Below, piece by piece: positions 15,927 to 26,000 of a stretch of DNA of 42,503 nt; the first letter of the stretch is position 1; every line of letters starts with the position of its first letter. A program made the position numbers and the translations under genes. The notes beneath the pieces are model-generated. The model made no database searches, was not told the origin of the DNA, and saw only the letters and a program-made list of their open reading frames with translations. Source of the DNA: Terriglobia bacterium (GTDB lineage Bacteria; Acidobacteriota; Terriglobia; Acidiferrales; UBA7541); the NCBI GenBank assembly GCA_020073375.1, contig JAIQFG010000044.1, forward strand, positions 1 to 42,503, read 5' to 3'.

Positions 15927-18900
15927 ATGCCGGGAAGCACGAAATCTCTCTCCGCCGCCTGCGCCGCCGCGTTTTTCTGTCTCTTCCCGCTCATTGCCTG
16001 CGCGCAAACCGGTCTCCCCCCACAGCGCATCGCCGCTGCCATCGACCAGCGCCAACTCGCCCTGACCCGCGGAAATCTCCATCCCTGGGCAACCCCGCAA
16101 AACGATCGCGGCCCCGCCGATCCTTCGCTCAAACTGCAGCGCGTCACTCTCCTGTTCCAACTCACGCCGCAGCAGCAGTCTGACTTGGACGCGCTCCTTG
16201 CCGCGCAGCAGAATTCGGCCTCGCCTAGCCTCCATCAGTGGCTTTCCCCGCAGCAATTCGGCGACCGCTTCGGCGTCACCCCCTCGGACCTCGCCAAAGT
16301 CACCGCCTGGCTGGAATCGATGGGCCTCGCCGTCGTGGAAATTCCGGCGAGCAGAAATTTTCTAGTATTTGAAGGCACCGCCGTGCAGGTAAGCGCCGCA
16401 TTTCACACCGAGATTCACAACTACGACGCGAAAGGCCAAAAGTTTTTCGCGAATTCCTCGCAGCCTTCCGTCCCGGCAGCGATCGCCAGCCTGGTCGCCG
16501 GATTTCGCGGACTCAATAGCGTCCGCCTGCAGCCGCGCGCCGTGCCCAGCAAGATCGCAAGCGCACCCGTCCGGCCGGATTTCACTTCCAGCCTCACGGG
16601 CACGAAGTACGTTACTCCCCAGGACTTTGCCACCATCTACGATCTCAATCCGTTGTACTCCTCCACTCCACCCATTGATGGCACCGGCCAAAAAATCGTC
16701 GTGGTCGGACAATCCCAGGTAGTTCTCGGCGACGTCGCCACGTTTCGCTCGCTCTCTGGATTGCCGCCAAGCGTTCCGCAAACCATCCTCGTTCCGTCCT
16801 CTCCAAATCCCGGCGTCATCGACGGCGACGTGCAGGAATCCAGCCTGGACATCGAGTGGTCGGGAGCGGTCGCGCCCGGAGCCGCGATTATTTTTGTCTA
16901 TTCCGGAAACGGCGTCATGGACGCGCTGCAATACGCCATCAGCCAAAATTTTGCTCCCATCATCAGCATCAGCTACGGCAGTTGCGAGGCGCTGCACCCG
17001 CCAGGCGAAATCCAGGCCCTTGCCTCTCTTGCGCAGCAGGCCAATGCGCAGGGAATCACGATCGTTTCCTCCGCCGGCGATTCCGGCGCCACCGATTGCG
17101 ATGGTTCCGTGAACCCGCCAAACTTCCCCGCGGAATTGGGCCTCAGCGTCGATTTTCCCGCCAGCCTCCCTTACGTCACTGCAGTCGGAGGCACCGAATT
17201 CAATGAGGGCAACGGCGTCTACTGGAAGGCGGACTCCGGAGCCGACGTGCTTTCCTCTGCCCTCTCCTACATCCCGGAGATTGCCTGGAACGATTCCTCC
17301 GTCTTGAACGGGTTCAACTCCGGAGGTGGCGGCGCAAGCTCCATCTTCGGCAAGCCTTCCTGGCAAGCGAACATCGGAGTTCCGAACGACGGCGCCCGCG
17401 ACGTCCCCGACATTTCCCTGAATGCTTCCCCCATGCACGATCCCTATCTGATCTGCACGGAAATTCAGCTCACGTCCGGCGGCCCGCTCACTCCTGGCTG
17501 TCAAGACGGCTTCCGGATATCCGCCACCAATCCCGGCCTCTCTGCCTATGGCGGCACCTCCTTCGGAGCGCCCGCATTCGCCGGGATGCTGGCGCTGGTG
17601 AACCAGAAGACCGGTTCGTCAGGGCAGGGAAATGTGAATTACGTTCTCTATCCGCTAGCGCTCAACATATCGTCGGTGTTTAATGACATCGCTGCGGGAA
17701 ACAACTCGAGCCCCTGTGTTTTGCAGTCGTTGAACTGCCTGGATGGCAAGCCCACCGGCTTCAAAGCGGGTTTTGGATATGACCGTGCCACCGGCCTGGG
17801 CACGATCGATGTCGCCAATCTGGTCAATTCCTGGTCGCTGACTGGCGCCGGCGCGGCCGATTCGGCTCCCCTACTCACTTCGATTGCCCCCACATCCATC
17901 TCCGCGGGTTCGGGCGATTTTACGCTGACCGCCACCGGCAATAATTTCACCGCCAACCCGCAGATTCTGTGGAATGGATCCACCGCGGGCGTCACCATGC
18001 AGCCCGGCGGCACGCCCACTTCCATCAAGGCCACAATCTCCCGCAGCCTAATCGCCTACGGGACCAGCAACGCCGGAATCCCCGGCGCTCAGCCTCCGTT
18101 TACATCCGCGTTCGTTTCCGTCATTGACGACAATCCCCGCGCGGCGCAGTCCGCCACGCGCCTGCCCTTCACGGTCACTTCCTCGCCGCCGATCAACGAC
18201 AACATCGCCGGTGCCATCGTCATTACCAGCAGCAATTATTCCGGCGCGGTGGACAATTCGGCCGCGACCCCCGAGCCCACCGATCCCGTTCCCCTCTGCG
18301 TTTCGGGCAGCTCCAATCCCGACACCAGGACCGTCTGGTGGACGTTCGCTTCGACCGGACAGGCCAGCGTCACGGTCTCCACGCTGGGAAGCTCCTACGA
18401 CACCACGCTCTCGGTCTGGACCGGCACACCCGGAAACCTCACCAGCGTGGCTTGCAATGACGACGCCTCGCCCCAGGGAATAGCGAACTCATTACTTACC
18501 TTTAGAACTACCATTGGTGCTACTTATTACATTCTGGTTGCCCCTTACGGTACCGCCGCAGGCGCGCAACCCGCTGCTCAGGCCGGCGGCAAGACCGTTT
18601 TGAACGTCACGCACGCGCCCCTGTCCCCCGCTGCTCCCGCCTTCACCAGCCCCACGTCCACCACTTACATTTTGGGCGTGGAGGGAAACTTCACGTTCAC
18701 GGCCACCGGCTCGCCGGCGCCCACATTTTCCGAATCGGGCTTGATCCCCGGCGGGCTGTTCGTCAACCCTGTAACGGGCGCGTTCAGCGGAATCCCAGGA
18801 CCGCAGTCCCAGGGCATCTATGCCATCACCATCACTGCTTCCAACGGCGTGGGGCCCCCCGTAATCCAGCATTTTACGCTCACAGCTGGCATACCCCCGT

Positions 18901-19928
18901 TCATCTATACCCCCGCGAGCTTCACTTTTGAGATCGGCACCGAAGGGTTTGTCAATGTGCTGGCTGCCGGGTACCCGCCGCCGACATTTTCCATGTCCGG
19001 CACCCTCCCGCCCGAGGTTATTTTCGATCCCGCGGGCCAATTCCTGGACGGCGTGCCGCCCGCGGGTTCAGAGGGCGTTTACCATCTCACCTTCACCGCG
19101 CACAATGGAGTGGCCGCCGATTCCGTTCAGAGCTTCGACCTGATCGTGGTCGAGGGCCTGGCCATCACCAGCGCCCCCAGCGCAACGTTTCCCGTGAATG
19201 GATTCGGATCTTTTCGCGTAACCACCACCGGCACTCCCGCCCCGATATTCTCGATCAGCGGAGACTTGCCCACGGGAGTTTCCTTCGACGTGTCGACCGG
19301 CGTCCTCAGCGGCACCCCTGCCGCGGGATCCGACCCCAGCTATTCGATCACGTTCATCGCGGATAATGGCGTTGATCCGCCCGCCTCTCAGGATTTCACA
19401 TTGTTCCTCGGCACGCCTGGGTTGAATTCCTCCCCTGCCTCGCAAACCATTGCGGCAGGCTCATCGGCCACTTACATGATCGGCAATGCCGGCGGGAGCG
19501 CCGCTGCATTGTCCTGTTCCGGCCTTCCGGCAGGCGCCTCCTGCAGGTCCGCAACGGTCCCGCCGAATTCCAGCGCCGCCCTGGTCATCGCCACGTCCTC
19601 GCGTGCCGCCGCATTTCCAGCCTCGCCGCGCACGATGGGCCCGCGGATCGATCCGCGGGCCGGCGCCGCGATCGTTTTGCTCGCAGCACTGATGATCTTC
19701 ACCGCGGCCGGAAAACGCGCGCGCAAACTCAAACTTATCACTCTGCTTCCACTGTGTTCACTTGTATTCTGGATTATCGCTACAGCCGCAGGATGCGGCC
19801 TTGCGGGAAGCAGCACGCAGACGGTAACTCCCACGGGCACTCCGGCGGGAACCTACACCATCACAATCACAGGCTCCACCGCCGGAGCCCCCGCGCAATC
19901 CGTGCAAATTACCCTGATCGTGACGTAA
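15927..19928 (+). CDS. Secreted sedolisin/kumamolisin (S53) protease with PPC and putative Ig domains
   Basis: 1333 residues. Domains in order: a signal peptide (1-26, ending ACAQ), a pro-kumamolisin domain (about 35-200), an S53 peptidase (about 230-640), an IPT-like region (about 650-745), a pre-peptidase C-terminal (PPC) domain (about 755-890, with WWTFASTGQASVTVST and YDTTLSVWTG), three putative-Ig (He_PIG) repeats (about 900-1170), then a membrane hairpin and beta tail. The tetrad is Glu304, Asp308 (ESSLDIEWSG), Asp385 (SAGDSG) and Ser545 (GGTSFGAP). It is a paralogue of the upstream protease but with a different accessory region. The start ATG at 15927 has no strong ribosome-binding site. 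A repeat element starts directly after its stop. Confidence 0.9.
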   Translation: MPGSTKSLSAACAAAFFCLFPLIACAQTGLPPQRIAAAIDQRQLALTRGNLHPWATPQNDRGPADPSLKLQRVTLLFQLTPQQQSDLDALLAAQQNSASPSLHQWLSPQQFGDRFGVTPSDLAKVTAWLESMGLAVVEIPASRNFLVFEGTAVQVSAAFHTEIHNYDAKGQKFFANSSQPSVPAAIASLVAGFRGLNSVRLQPRAVPSKIASAPVRPDFTSSLTGTKYVTPQDFATIYDLNPLYSSTPPIDGTGQKIVVVGQSQVVLGDVATFRSLSGLPPSVPQTILVPSSPNPGVIDGDVQESSLDIEWSGAVAPGAAIIFVYSGNGVMDALQYAISQNFAPIISISYGSCEALHPPGEIQALASLAQQANAQGITIVSSAGDSGATDCDGSVNPPNFPAELGLSVDFPASLPYVTAVGGTEFNEGNGVYWKADSGADVLSSALSYIPEIAWNDSSVLNGFNSGGGGASSIFGKPSWQANIGVPNDGARDVPDISLNASPMHDPYLICTEIQLTSGGPLTPGCQDGFRISATNPGLSAYGGTSFGAPAFAGMLALVNQKTGSSGQGNVNYVLYPLALNISSVFNDIAAGNNSSPCVLQSLNCLDGKPTGFKAGFGYDRATGLGTIDVANLVNSWSLTGAGAADSAPLLTSIAPTSISAGSGDFTLTATGNNFTANPQILWNGSTAGVTMQPGGTPTSIKATISRSLIAYGTSNAGIPGAQPPFTSAFVSVIDDNPRAAQSATRLPFTVTSSPPINDNIAGAIVITSSNYSGAVDNSAATPEPTDPVPLCVSGSSNPDTRTVWWTFASTGQASVTVSTLGSSYDTTLSVWTGTPGNLTSVACNDDASPQGIANSLLTFRTTIGATYYILVAPYGTAAGAQPAAQAGGKTVLNVTHAPLSPAAPAFTSPTSTTYILGVEGNFTFTATGSPAPTFSESGLIPGGLFVNPVTGAFSGIPGPQSQGIYAITITASNGVGPPVIQHFTLTAGIPPFIYTPASFTFEIGTEGFVNVLAAGYPPPTFSMSGTLPPEVIFDPAGQFLDGVPPAGSEGVYHLTFTAHNGVAADSVQSFDLIVVEGLAITSAPSATFPVNGFGSFRVTTTGTPAPIFSISGDLPTGVSFDVSTGVLSGTPAAGSDPSYSITFIADNGVDPPASQDFTLFLGTPGLNSSPASQTIAAGSSATYMIGNAGGSAAALSCSGLPAGASCRSATVPPNSSAALVIATSSRAAAFPASPRTMGPRIDPRAGAAIVLLAALMIFTAAGKRARKLKLITLLPLCSLVFWIIATAAGCGLAGSSTQTVTPTGTPAGTYTITITGSTAGAPAQSVQITLIVT

Positions 19929-19960
19929 GTAGAACAGGCTTCAGCGTGTTGGGTTTGATT
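19929..19960 (+). repeat. Degenerate repeat element at the protease stop
   Basis: Directly after the TAA (19,926-19,928) comes GTAGAACAGGCTTCAGCGTG, then GTTTGATT. This matches, with few changes, the element at the purS stop read on the minus strand. It forms a 7-bp hairpin with one mismatch and is followed by a short T-rich run. Confidence 0.65.
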
Positions 19961-20025
19961 TCCCGCTTCGGTCAAAATCTATCAGCGATGCACTGGCCCC
20001 ATCGCCGCTCCAAAACCCCGCGCAC

Positions 20026-21003
20026 TCACTTCAGCCCCGGCGCATCCGCATCCAGATTCCCACCCGAAAGAATAATCCCGATGCGCATATCCTCGGAATC
20101 TCCCGAAATCTGCCGGTGCAGCGCCGGCGAAGCCGCCACCGCCCCCGATGGCTCCACCGTGATCCGCAAGTGCTCGGTGATCAGCTGCATCGATTGCAGG
20201 ATTTCTGCTTCCGTCACCGGATAAATCCGGTCCACGCGCTCCTGCAAAATCGCAAACGTGCGTGGCGAAAGCGTCGCGCGCAATCCGTCCGCGATCGTGA
20301 ATAGCGGCGAAGCCTCCTCGATGTGCCCGGAAGCCAGCGACCTGCGCGCATCGTCGGCGTTGGCCGGCTCGCACCCTGCCACCTGGATTTCCGGCCGCAG
20401 CGATTTCGCCGCGATCGCGGTCCCCGAAAGCAGTCCGCCGCCCGATACCGCCGTGCAAATCATGTCCAGGTCCGGAATTTCCTCGAGCAGCTCCAGCGCC
20501 GCCGTGCCCTGTCCGGCGATCACGCGGTCGTCGTCATACGGATGAATCAGGCTCGCTCCGGTTTCGTGCAGCAATTTCGCGGCCGCGGCCTCGCGCGCCT
20601 CGAGCGTGGGTTCGCAGAACGTGATCTCCGCGCCATAAGCCTCCACCGCGCGGACCTTCACTTTCGGCGCGTTTCTCGGCATCACCACCCACGCCCGGAT
20701 CCCGCGCAACTGCGCCGCCAGCGCCAGCGCCGCCCCGTGATTTCCCGACGAATGCGTGACCACTCCCCGCGCCGCCTCAGCCTCGCTCAGCGAAAACACC
20801 GCGTTCGCCGCTCCGCGGATCTTGAACGATCCTGACAACTGCAGATTTTCGCACTTGAAAAACAGCAGCATTCCCGCCATTTCGTCCAGCGGGTAGGAAA
20901 TCATCACTTGCGTCTGCTCGATGTAGGGGGAGATGCGCCGGTGCGCTTCGCGGATCGCTTGCAGGTTGGGGCCCGTAAAAGGATGGACGCTGGGATCGCT
21001 CAA
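20026..21003 (-). CDS. Serine racemase / threonine dehydratase-like PLP enzyme
   Basis: 325 residues, fold-type II. SGSFKIRGA holds the PLP-binding Lys61; HSSGNHGAALALAA is the substrate loop; AVSGGGLLSG binds the phosphate; EPSGA and LSGGN close the site. Length and motifs fit the single-domain group that includes serine racemase, threo-3-hydroxyaspartate dehydratase and catabolic threonine dehydratase. There is no ACT domain, so no feedback control of the IlvA kind. The start is TTG at 21003, preceded by AGAGGA; no ATG gives the full N terminus. It diverges from the PilZ gene at 21171. Which hydroxy amino acid it uses cannot be decided from sequence. Confidence 0.88.
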   Translation of the reverse strand: MSDPSVHPFTGPNLQAIREAHRRISPYIEQTQVMISYPLDEMAGMLLFFKCENLQLSGSFKIRGAANAVFSLSEAEAARGVVTHSSGNHGAALALAAQLRGIRAWVVMPRNAPKVKVRAVEAYGAEITFCEPTLEAREAAAAKLLHETGASLIHPYDDDRVIAGQGTAALELLEEIPDLDMICTAVSGGGLLSGTAIAAKSLRPEIQVAGCEPANADDARRSLASGHIEEASPLFTIADGLRATLSPRTFAILQERVDRIYPVTEAEILQSMQLITEHLRITVEPSGAVAASPALHRQISGDSEDMRIGIILSGGNLDADAPGLK

Positions 21004-21170
21004 TGAGAATCCTCTTAAGACGGTGCATTATGGCACAGCTTGACCCGCCTTGGTTCGGCACTCCAAAAATTCCCTCATTTCTCTTGCGCCTGCCTTGCAT
21101 CCGCCTAGAATCGCTTTACCCCTTCCTAACTTTAAGAGCCGCGCGCATTCCTGCGAGCGGGGAGGAAACC

Positions 21171-21518
21171 ATGAGCTCCAACGAACGTCGTATCGATACG
21201 CGCGTGAACGTCCGGGTGCCCCTGCGGTTTCGGGCTCTCAACATCGTGAATTCCACCGAACAAACCGCGGAATCCGAAAATATATCGCAACGCGGACTGT
21301 ATTTTGAGACCGCGATTCCTCTCAAGGTTGGCATGCCTCTCGAAGTGTCCCTGCGCATGCCGCAGGAGCTTTCTGGAAAATCCTCGGCCGACGTGCGCTG
21401 CGTGGCGCGCGTGGTTCACATCCGCCCGAATCTCCAGGCGGGCGGAAAATCCGGCATTGGTTTGCACATTGAGCGGTATGAAGCGAAGGTTTCCGCGGGA
21501 GAGCGTTGGACCAGCTGA
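21171..21518 (+). CDS. PilZ domain protein, canonical c-di-GMP motifs
   Basis: 115 residues, a lone PilZ domain. Both binding motifs are present: RRIDTRVNVRVPLRF (RxxxR) and ENISQRGLYFET (NxSxxG). The barrel continues with LEVSLRMP, CVARVVHIRP and GIGLHIERYE. It should bind cyclic di-GMP and pass the signal to an unknown partner. The start ATG at 21171 is set by GGGGAGGAAACC just upstream; the frame is open back to 21003 but lacks a site there. It diverges from the PLP enzyme gene. Unlike the pair at 11 kb, the binding residues are intact. Confidence 0.9.
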   Translation: MSSNERRIDTRVNVRVPLRFRALNIVNSTEQTAESENISQRGLYFETAIPLKVGMPLEVSLRMPQELSGKSSADVRCVARVVHIRPNLQAGGKSGIGLHIERYEAKVSAGERWTS

Positions 21519-21554
21519 CGATTTTGGCGGCGCCTCCGGTCCCAGGGCCGCGAT

Positions 21555-23909
21555 TTAGTTTCCGTTGCCGGCAACGCGAATCGCAGCCTTGGAACTGGAG
21601 GAATTTTCAAACTGGTCGAACACGCGCACCGTCACAGTGTGTTCTCCCGGCGCGATTTTTTGCACGGTGAAATCGTAATCCTCGCGTGGCTCGTCGCTCA
21701 ATCCCCCGGACGGAGACACCAGCATCCAGTCGGCCGCATCCACGCTGTACTGGGCTCGCGTCACAAAGCTTCCCGAAGCGTTCGCCTGAAATTTTACGCG
21801 TATCGCTCCCGCTCCCGCCGCCTCCGCCGTCAGTTGCGAAATCGCCGGCGGCGTGTTGTCCACCATGAACCGCTCGGACTCGCGTTCCGCCGTCAGCCCC
21901 TCGCCCGCGGGATTTCCGGGCGCGTCGCTGGCCACAATCTTCAGGTAGTAGGCCCCGTCCGGCATCGTCGTCGTGTCCCAGGAATAAAACTTGGAGTCCA
22001 GATGATCCTTCAGCAGCTTCCAGTTGGTTTCATTTTCCCCGCGAAAATAAATCGCGTATTCCAGCGTGTCGTCGTTGGCGTCCTCGGCCGTCCATAGCAC
22101 TGATTCGTAGCCTTTCTGCGAGGTTCCCTGCGGCACGGGGTCGAAATGCGCCGGCGTTGCGGCCGCCGCGGAAAGTGCAGCTTGCCCCGCGGCGAATCCC
22201 GAATTACCGGACGACGATGGAGCCGGCGGCTGCGGCATCCGCAGTTGCACCGGAGCGCCCGCGCCCGTGCCCGCCACGACCATGGCCGTGTTCTGCACGC
22301 GCACGCCGGGTGCTTGCACCGCGACGGACGTCACATCCGGCGCAACGTTTTTCGGCAGGTATGCCACGCTCACCCAATCGACCTCCGGAGCCATCCCCGC
22401 GGCCGCTCCGTGAAGCTGCGCCTTCCATTGCACGAACCGCGCCGGTGGGCAATCGATCTTGTCCGCGCCCATGTTCGTGTACGGGCCGCTCCACGCGCTC
22501 CAGTCGCTTTCCGGATTGGACGTGTTTCCCGAGCGTGCGAAAAAGTCCATGCGCGCCCCGCCTGCGGCTTTGCCGCCGGCCGCATTTTGGCCCCACCACT
22601 GCATCCGTCCCCAGCGCGAAAAAATATGCGCGTCGAACGGCTGCGATTCAAACGTTCCTTCCGGCTCGGTGTCCGGCCCCAGCGAAAAAACTTTTCCCGG
22701 ATTGGCCGCCGCCAGAAACATTTTTCCGCCCGGTCCCGCCGCGATCGACGTGATCTGCCGCGACACCGCCTTCACCAGCCGCGAATACACGTGATTGCCT
22801 TCGAGTTCCACCACGGCCCCTTCGTTGCCCGTTCCGAAAATCAATTTTCCGTTCGCCAGCAGCGCCAGCGCGTACACCACCTGGTCGCGCGAACTCCAGA
22901 GTTCCTCCGGCGACCCGTCCGCCGAAATTTTATAGACCGAGCTGGAATTCACGGCAGGGAAGGGAGTGAACCCTCCGGGCTGCGCCAGCGGCACGGCGCC
23001 CACCTGCGCCCCCGCGGGAGTCACCGTCATCGTGAAGTTTTGCGTTGGCTGCGTCTCGGTTACCTGTGGTCGCGCCGGCAGCGGGGCCGAGAAAGTTTTC
23101 TCGCCCACGGCCGAGACGTACAAATTTCCAGCGGCGTCTTCCAGCAGCGCGGTAATTTCACGCTTCGACGTTTCGTACAACACAAACGCCCGAGGACTCG
23201 CGCCCTTGGAAATCCGCAGCACCCGCCCGCTCGGTTCCGTCCCGGCCAACACGTCTCCTTTTGCATCCAGCGCCAGTGAACGGATGTGCGTCTCTCCGCT
23301 GGAATAAAACTCCCGCCCCTTGCCGTCCGGCGTCACCGCGAAAATCTTTCCCGTATCCCCCGTGGCCACGTACACGGTCCCATCCTTGTCCACGGCCAGG
23401 TCCCAGATGTATTTCGTTTTCGGATCGAAGAACACGGACGATTGTCCGCCCGGCGTCACCTTGTACACTTTTCCGTCCGGCGAAGTGCCCACGAACAAAT
23501 TCCCGGCCGCATCGATCGCCAGCGCCTGCGCCGCAAGCTCCTGCGATTCAAACACGCTGGTTGCCTTGCCGCCCGCGTCCACCCGCAGCACCTTCGCGTT
23601 GGATCCGCCCGCCGCGTACAGATTTCCCTTGCCGTCCGCGCGCAACGCAAATAGATAGGCCAGATTTGCGTCCGCGAATTCCGAGAACCGCGGAGCCAGA
23701 AATAATTTTCCGTCGCTGCGCAGCGCAACGCCCTTAGGCGTTCCTTTGTCGAAATCCTCGAACGTTTCCTGCCGCCACCACCGCGTGTGCTCGGCCAGCG
23801 CCGGCGCGGCCGCTGCCGCCACCATCGCGCCCGCAACGGCCAGCGCCCTCGCCCGTGCCGCAAATTTTCCGCTCCGTGATTTGTGGCCGTGCAAACAAAA
23901 AATCCCCAT
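21555..23909 (-). CDS. Large exported beta-propeller protein
   Basis: 784 residues. An N-terminal signal (to about 39, ending PALAEHTRWW) is followed by repeated propeller blades (about 50-430): patterns such as DGKGNLYAAG, DAAGNLFVGT, DKDGTVYVATGDTGKIF and LANGKLIFGTGNEG. The C-terminal half (about 440-784) contains beta-sandwich segments with SAWSGPYTNM, VLWTAEDANDDTLEYAIYFRG and DNTPPAISQL, typical of Ig/FN3-like modules. No enzyme motif is visible; a role in cell-surface or periplasmic binding is likely. The start ATG at 23909 has GAGGAGTCAC upstream, better than the TTG at 23921. It is the last gene of the long minus-strand run, 165 bases after the S55 peptidase gene. Confidence 0.8.
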   Translation of the reverse strand: MGIFCLHGHKSRSGKFAARARALAVAGAMVAAAAAPALAEHTRWWRQETFEDFDKGTPKGVALRSDGKLFLAPRFSEFADANLAYLFALRADGKGNLYAAGGSNAKVLRVDAGGKATSVFESQELAAQALAIDAAGNLFVGTSPDGKVYKVTPGGQSSVFFDPKTKYIWDLAVDKDGTVYVATGDTGKIFAVTPDGKGREFYSSGETHIRSLALDAKGDVLAGTEPSGRVLRISKGASPRAFVLYETSKREITALLEDAAGNLYVSAVGEKTFSAPLPARPQVTETQPTQNFTMTVTPAGAQVGAVPLAQPGGFTPFPAVNSSSVYKISADGSPEELWSSRDQVVYALALLANGKLIFGTGNEGAVVELEGNHVYSRLVKAVSRQITSIAAGPGGKMFLAAANPGKVFSLGPDTEPEGTFESQPFDAHIFSRWGRMQWWGQNAAGGKAAGGARMDFFARSGNTSNPESDWSAWSGPYTNMGADKIDCPPARFVQWKAQLHGAAAGMAPEVDWVSVAYLPKNVAPDVTSVAVQAPGVRVQNTAMVVAGTGAGAPVQLRMPQPPAPSSSGNSGFAAGQAALSAAAATPAHFDPVPQGTSQKGYESVLWTAEDANDDTLEYAIYFRGENETNWKLLKDHLDSKFYSWDTTTMPDGAYYLKIVASDAPGNPAGEGLTAERESERFMVDNTPPAISQLTAEAAGAGAIRVKFQANASGSFVTRAQYSVDAADWMLVSPSGGLSDEPREDYDFTVQKIAPGEHTVTVRVFDQFENSSSSKAAIRVAGNGN

Positions 23910-24074
23910 GTGACTCCTCAAACTGTAGGTGAGAATTTCAGAATCCCTTTGCGGCGGGGCTTCAGCTGCGCATTAAACAGCGCCGCATCAATGCGGCTTT
24001 TGCCGCTGGCGCACCGAAATTCGACCCCTCTCGCGCATTCCTCAGCGGCCGGATCCCGTGACGCGCGTGGCCGC

Positions 24075-25901
24075 TTACTTGATTTGTATCGTTATGGTTG
24101 TGGACCCTTGCACGATCTGATCGAGCGGCACGGACCATTCTCCCGCGGCCGATTCCCGCACCACCAGCGAACTGGCCGGGCCGCCGCGCTGGTCCAGAAG
24201 ATTGATCTGCGACGCCGGCACGTTCGGCATCACCTTGTCCTGCACCACCATGGTGGGCGATGGATCCAGCAGCGTCACATACAGCCGGTTGTTCCGCCTC
24301 TCGCGATTTAACACGGAGATCATCTGCTCCAGGCTCTGCAGCCGCGTCTGCGAACCGGAAACGAAATTCAGCCGGTTGAGCGTCATCGAATCGCTCGCCA
24401 GGATCTGCATGGACGTTCCGCGCGTCGCTTGCGCCGGTATCGTGATGCGCACGTCGCGGATCACTGGAGAGCCCCGGTACGGCCGCATCTGCACTTTCAC
24501 GTTCACCGTGTCGCCCGGTCCGGCCTCCGTCTTATCCAGCCACGCTCCTTCAATCGTCGTCTGGCGCCGCTCCGGCAGCGCCTCCATCCGCAGCGACACG
24601 CGCTGTATGTCCGCGGTCTCATATGGGTTCGCGAAAATTCTCTGGAACACGTTCTCGACCGCCCCGGCCACCGAACTGCCGTCCGGGATAAAGGAATCGG
24701 TGGGCGCGAAATAATTTTCCAGATTCACGGTCGAGTGCCCCGCGATTTCAATCCCGCCGGAAAGATGCAGCGTCGTTCCTTCTCCGTACACCGCGTTTTG
24801 CACCAGGCCGTTCAGCGCCGCAAGGCCCATCAGCAGCGGCGTAATTTTCGGATTTGACATCATCCGGAACGAAAGATGCTGGTCGCCGTCCGGCGTCGCC
24901 ACCGTCATGTCGATGGGAATCAATTTCGGCGCCGCTCCCAGGCTTCCCACCACGGCCGTCACGCGGTCCTGGCTGATCGACCCGATCGTTCCGCCCGCGT
25001 TCACGATCTTGGTGGATTCCAGTTCCGAGCTCAGCGTGGTCAGCACGCGCCCGCGAGCCATGGGCATGGCCACCGATCCGAATCCGAAAAGCGGATGCCC
25101 GCACACGTACACGCGCCCATCCACGATCGTCGTCACCGTGCACGATGCATCCAGCGACAAGTCGCCTTCCATCAGCACCGCGCTCACCATGTCCCCGGGC
25201 TTGATGTCCCGATCGTCCGGCCGCGCCGCCGCCGTTCCGCCCTGCGCCGCCATCATCCCGAATCCCGCGAACGCGCTCGCGTACTGCCGGATGGCCGCCC
25301 CGCTGAATCCCGAAAATACCAGAGGCGATTCGATCGGTGTCATAAAATTCCCTCCGCCCAGCCCCGACCGCGCCGCCCATTCCTGTGGCAATTCAAATTT
25401 CGCTCCCGCCCTGGGCCACGCCGCCGTGTTTTCGGCCAACGTATCGTCCGGCGTATTCTCCGTGCGGATCGGCCGAGGCTGTCCCTTGGGCAGGCTCAGC
25501 ATGTTTTCGATCGGCGTCACTCCGGCCAGCGGCTCCTTCGCAAACAAGCCAAGCTTCAGCGAAAGCGCTCCTGCAAGCTTCCCGTCGATGTACACAGGGC
25601 TCCCGCTCATTCCGGCCACCACACCCGTATGTTCCACTTTGGGGCCTTCCAGCTGCACCAGAATGATCGATTCCTTCGGCGCCAGGAAATTCGGCATCAC
25701 CCCGATCACCACCAGGTCGAATTTCTCGACCTGATCTCCCGCAAAAATCGTCAGGGCTTCGCCCTTCATCCCGGGCTTCACTTGCGAAAGGGGAAAAATT
25801 TCAGGATCCGCCGCGCGCACGGTGGGCACGCCCAACAGCAAGAAAAACGCAGCGATCAAAACACGCTGAACAGAGAGGGACAGCGGAGTACCGGAGTGCA
25901 T
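24075..25901 (-). CDS. Exported S55 (SpoIVB-like) serine peptidase
   Basis: 608 residues. A signal peptide (about 1-31) precedes the S55 domain: QVKPGMKGEALTIFAG, FDLVVIGVMPNFLAPKESIILVQLEG, a His in VEHTGVVAG, and the nucleophile motif GMSGSP at 97-102, followed by PVYIDGKLAGALS. In Bacillus, SpoIVB triggers sigma-K activation in sporulation. Here there are no spore genes nearby, and the larger C-terminal part (about 250-608) has beta-rich segments ending in a carboxyl-terminal Ig-like block. Acidobacteria and other diderms often carry such forms without known substrates. The upstream repeats at 26.0 kb separate it from the FKBP gene; the propeller gene follows. Confidence 0.85.
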   Translation of the reverse strand: MHSGTPLSLSVQRVLIAAFFLLLGVPTVRAADPEIFPLSQVKPGMKGEALTIFAGDQVEKFDLVVIGVMPNFLAPKESIILVQLEGPKVEHTGVVAGMSGSPVYIDGKLAGALSLKLGLFAKEPLAGVTPIENMLSLPKGQPRPIRTENTPDDTLAENTAAWPRAGAKFELPQEWAARSGLGGGNFMTPIESPLVFSGFSGAAIRQYASAFAGFGMMAAQGGTAAARPDDRDIKPGDMVSAVLMEGDLSLDASCTVTTIVDGRVYVCGHPLFGFGSVAMPMARGRVLTTLSSELESTKIVNAGGTIGSISQDRVTAVVGSLGAAPKLIPIDMTVATPDGDQHLSFRMMSNPKITPLLMGLAALNGLVQNAVYGEGTTLHLSGGIEIAGHSTVNLENYFAPTDSFIPDGSSVAGAVENVFQRIFANPYETADIQRVSLRMEALPERRQTTIEGAWLDKTEAGPGDTVNVKVQMRPYRGSPVIRDVRITIPAQATRGTSMQILASDSMTLNRLNFVSGSQTRLQSLEQMISVLNRERRNNRLYVTLLDPSPTMVVQDKVMPNVPASQINLLDQRGGPASSLVVRESAAGEWSVPLDQIVQGSTTITIQIK

Positions 25902-26000
25902 TTAGGCCACGCTCCTACGTGCGCTAATGATACGCGGAGCCATCCCTGGAATCAATCGCCCGCGCGTACTAGCACTGTGCCGAGTAGGAGCACTAACGGC

